A stretch of DNA of 32,528 nt from JAABSQ01 sp964573705 (lineage in GTDB: Bacteria; Desulfobacterota; Desulfobacteria; Desulfobacterales; Desulfococcaceae), in the NCBI GenBank assembly GCA_964573705.1, contig CAZNLT010000051.1, positions 1 to 32,528 on the forward strand, written 5' to 3'. The notes beneath the pieces were generated by a model. That model saw only the letters and a program-made list of their open reading frames with translations. It was not told the origin of the DNA and searched no databases. This document shows, in pieces, positions 32,314-32,528 of the stretch. Positions within the stretch are counted from its first letter, which is position 1. Every line of letters begins with the position of its first letter. The position numbers and the translations under genes were made by a program.

Positions 32314-32528
32314 TCATGGCCGGAAAGGGGTGAGCTTTCCGGCTTTCATTTCCAGCGGCACCAGTTGCAAGGTCCGCTGCTGTGAGGCTTTGCGAAGATC
32401 ATGCGGCAGGGGCACCAGCCCGATGCGTTTCAACGCGCCGTTGGGTCCGATCATCTCATCGCTCATGAATAAAGACACGTATTCCATCAATCCCGGCACC
32501 TGGCCGACGTGGTCGTTTTTGATATAAA
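32314..32528 (-). CDS. C-terminal end of a second PstS-like phosphate-binding protein, cut by window edge
   Basis: 71 codons are visible; the frame runs off the right edge, so the N-terminus is missing. YIKNDHVGQVPGLMEYV, GPNGALKRIGLVPLPHD and the run LRKASQQ resemble the last helix-strand part of PstS-family phosphate-binding proteins, where a phrase of the type VPGLKEFL and GLIPLP is common. It ends at a stop at 32314. The bases around the stop contain an inverted repeat (GCCGGAAAG and CTTTCCGGC, about 32319-32344) that may add to termination. Family assignment is based on this short tail only. Confidence 0.65.
   Translation of the reverse strand, partial: YIKNDHVGQVPGLMEYVSLFMSDEMIGPNGALKRIGLVPLPHDLRKASQQRTLQLVPLEMKAGKLTPFRP

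Noticed and set aside
1..32528. CRISPR arrays, tRNAs, transposases, toxin-antitoxin pairs
   Set aside because: No spaced direct repeats, no cloverleaf with CCA-type end, no transposase motifs and no toxin-antitoxin pair were recognised on either strand.

Overview
The window looks like chromosomal DNA from a Gram-negative bacterium, most likely a deltaproteobacterium (Desulfobacterota, perhaps Desulfobacterales). The signs are a PEP-CTERM protein under a c-di-GMP-I (GEMM) riboswitch, a PAS-type hybrid histidine kinase with a periplasmic solute-binding sensor, an outer-membrane-type lipoprotein, and a GC-rich backbone interrupted by an AT-richer polysaccharide island. The lineage is inferred from gene content, not from a marker gene.

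Positions 1-21243 (all minus strand, transcribed right to left) form one long surface-polysaccharide locus. In transcription order it holds: an STN-domain-like membrane-anchored protein, a 28-codon ORF with a very strong ribosome binding site, a UDP-HexNAc 4,6-dehydratase-family enzyme, an SQD1-like UDP-sulfoquinovose synthase, a full nonulosonic acid set in the legionaminic acid style (LegB, LegC, LegH, LegI, LegG, LegF and a CBS-domain PtmE-like nucleotidyltransferase), a GT-B-like transferase, a TIM-barrel hydrolase-like lipoprotein, a GT4 glycosyltransferase, a Wzy-type polymerase, a Wzx-type flippase, a trio for a 3-amino-3-deoxy sugar (hexapeptide acyltransferase, Gfo/Idh oxidoreductase, DegT aminotransferase), and a GT4 transferase cut by the left edge. 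Many genes overlap by 1-20 nt, so they are probably co-transcribed and translationally coupled. The predicted product is a Wzx/Wzy-dependent capsule or O-antigen containing a legionaminic-acid-like sugar, possibly with sulfoquinovose and an N-acylated amino sugar.

Positions 21244-21934 are a divergent intergenic region with two terminator-like hairpins, a doubtful small ORF and a promoter region whose hexamers recur every 11 bp, like PhoP/PhoB boxes.

Positions 21974-28661 (plus strand) hold a tight set: a PlsC-GNAT fusion resembling the ornithine-lipid synthase OlsF, a PmtA-like lipid N-methyltransferase, a small DUF3592-like membrane protein, a PstS-like phosphate-binding protein and a hybrid histidine kinase. 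Together they suggest phosphate-responsive membrane lipid remodelling (inference).

Positions 28892-29800 (minus strand) hold a DUF4114-like PEP-CTERM protein behind a c-di-GMP-I riboswitch with a plausible anti-Shine-Dalgarno switch. The rest contains a decayed PD40/TolB-like beta-propeller fragment, a perfect 14-bp inverted repeat, a CPBP intramembrane protease, a second DUF3592-like membrane protein and the C-terminal end of a second PstS-like protein cut by the right edge. No tRNA, rRNA, insertion sequence or CRISPR array was seen.
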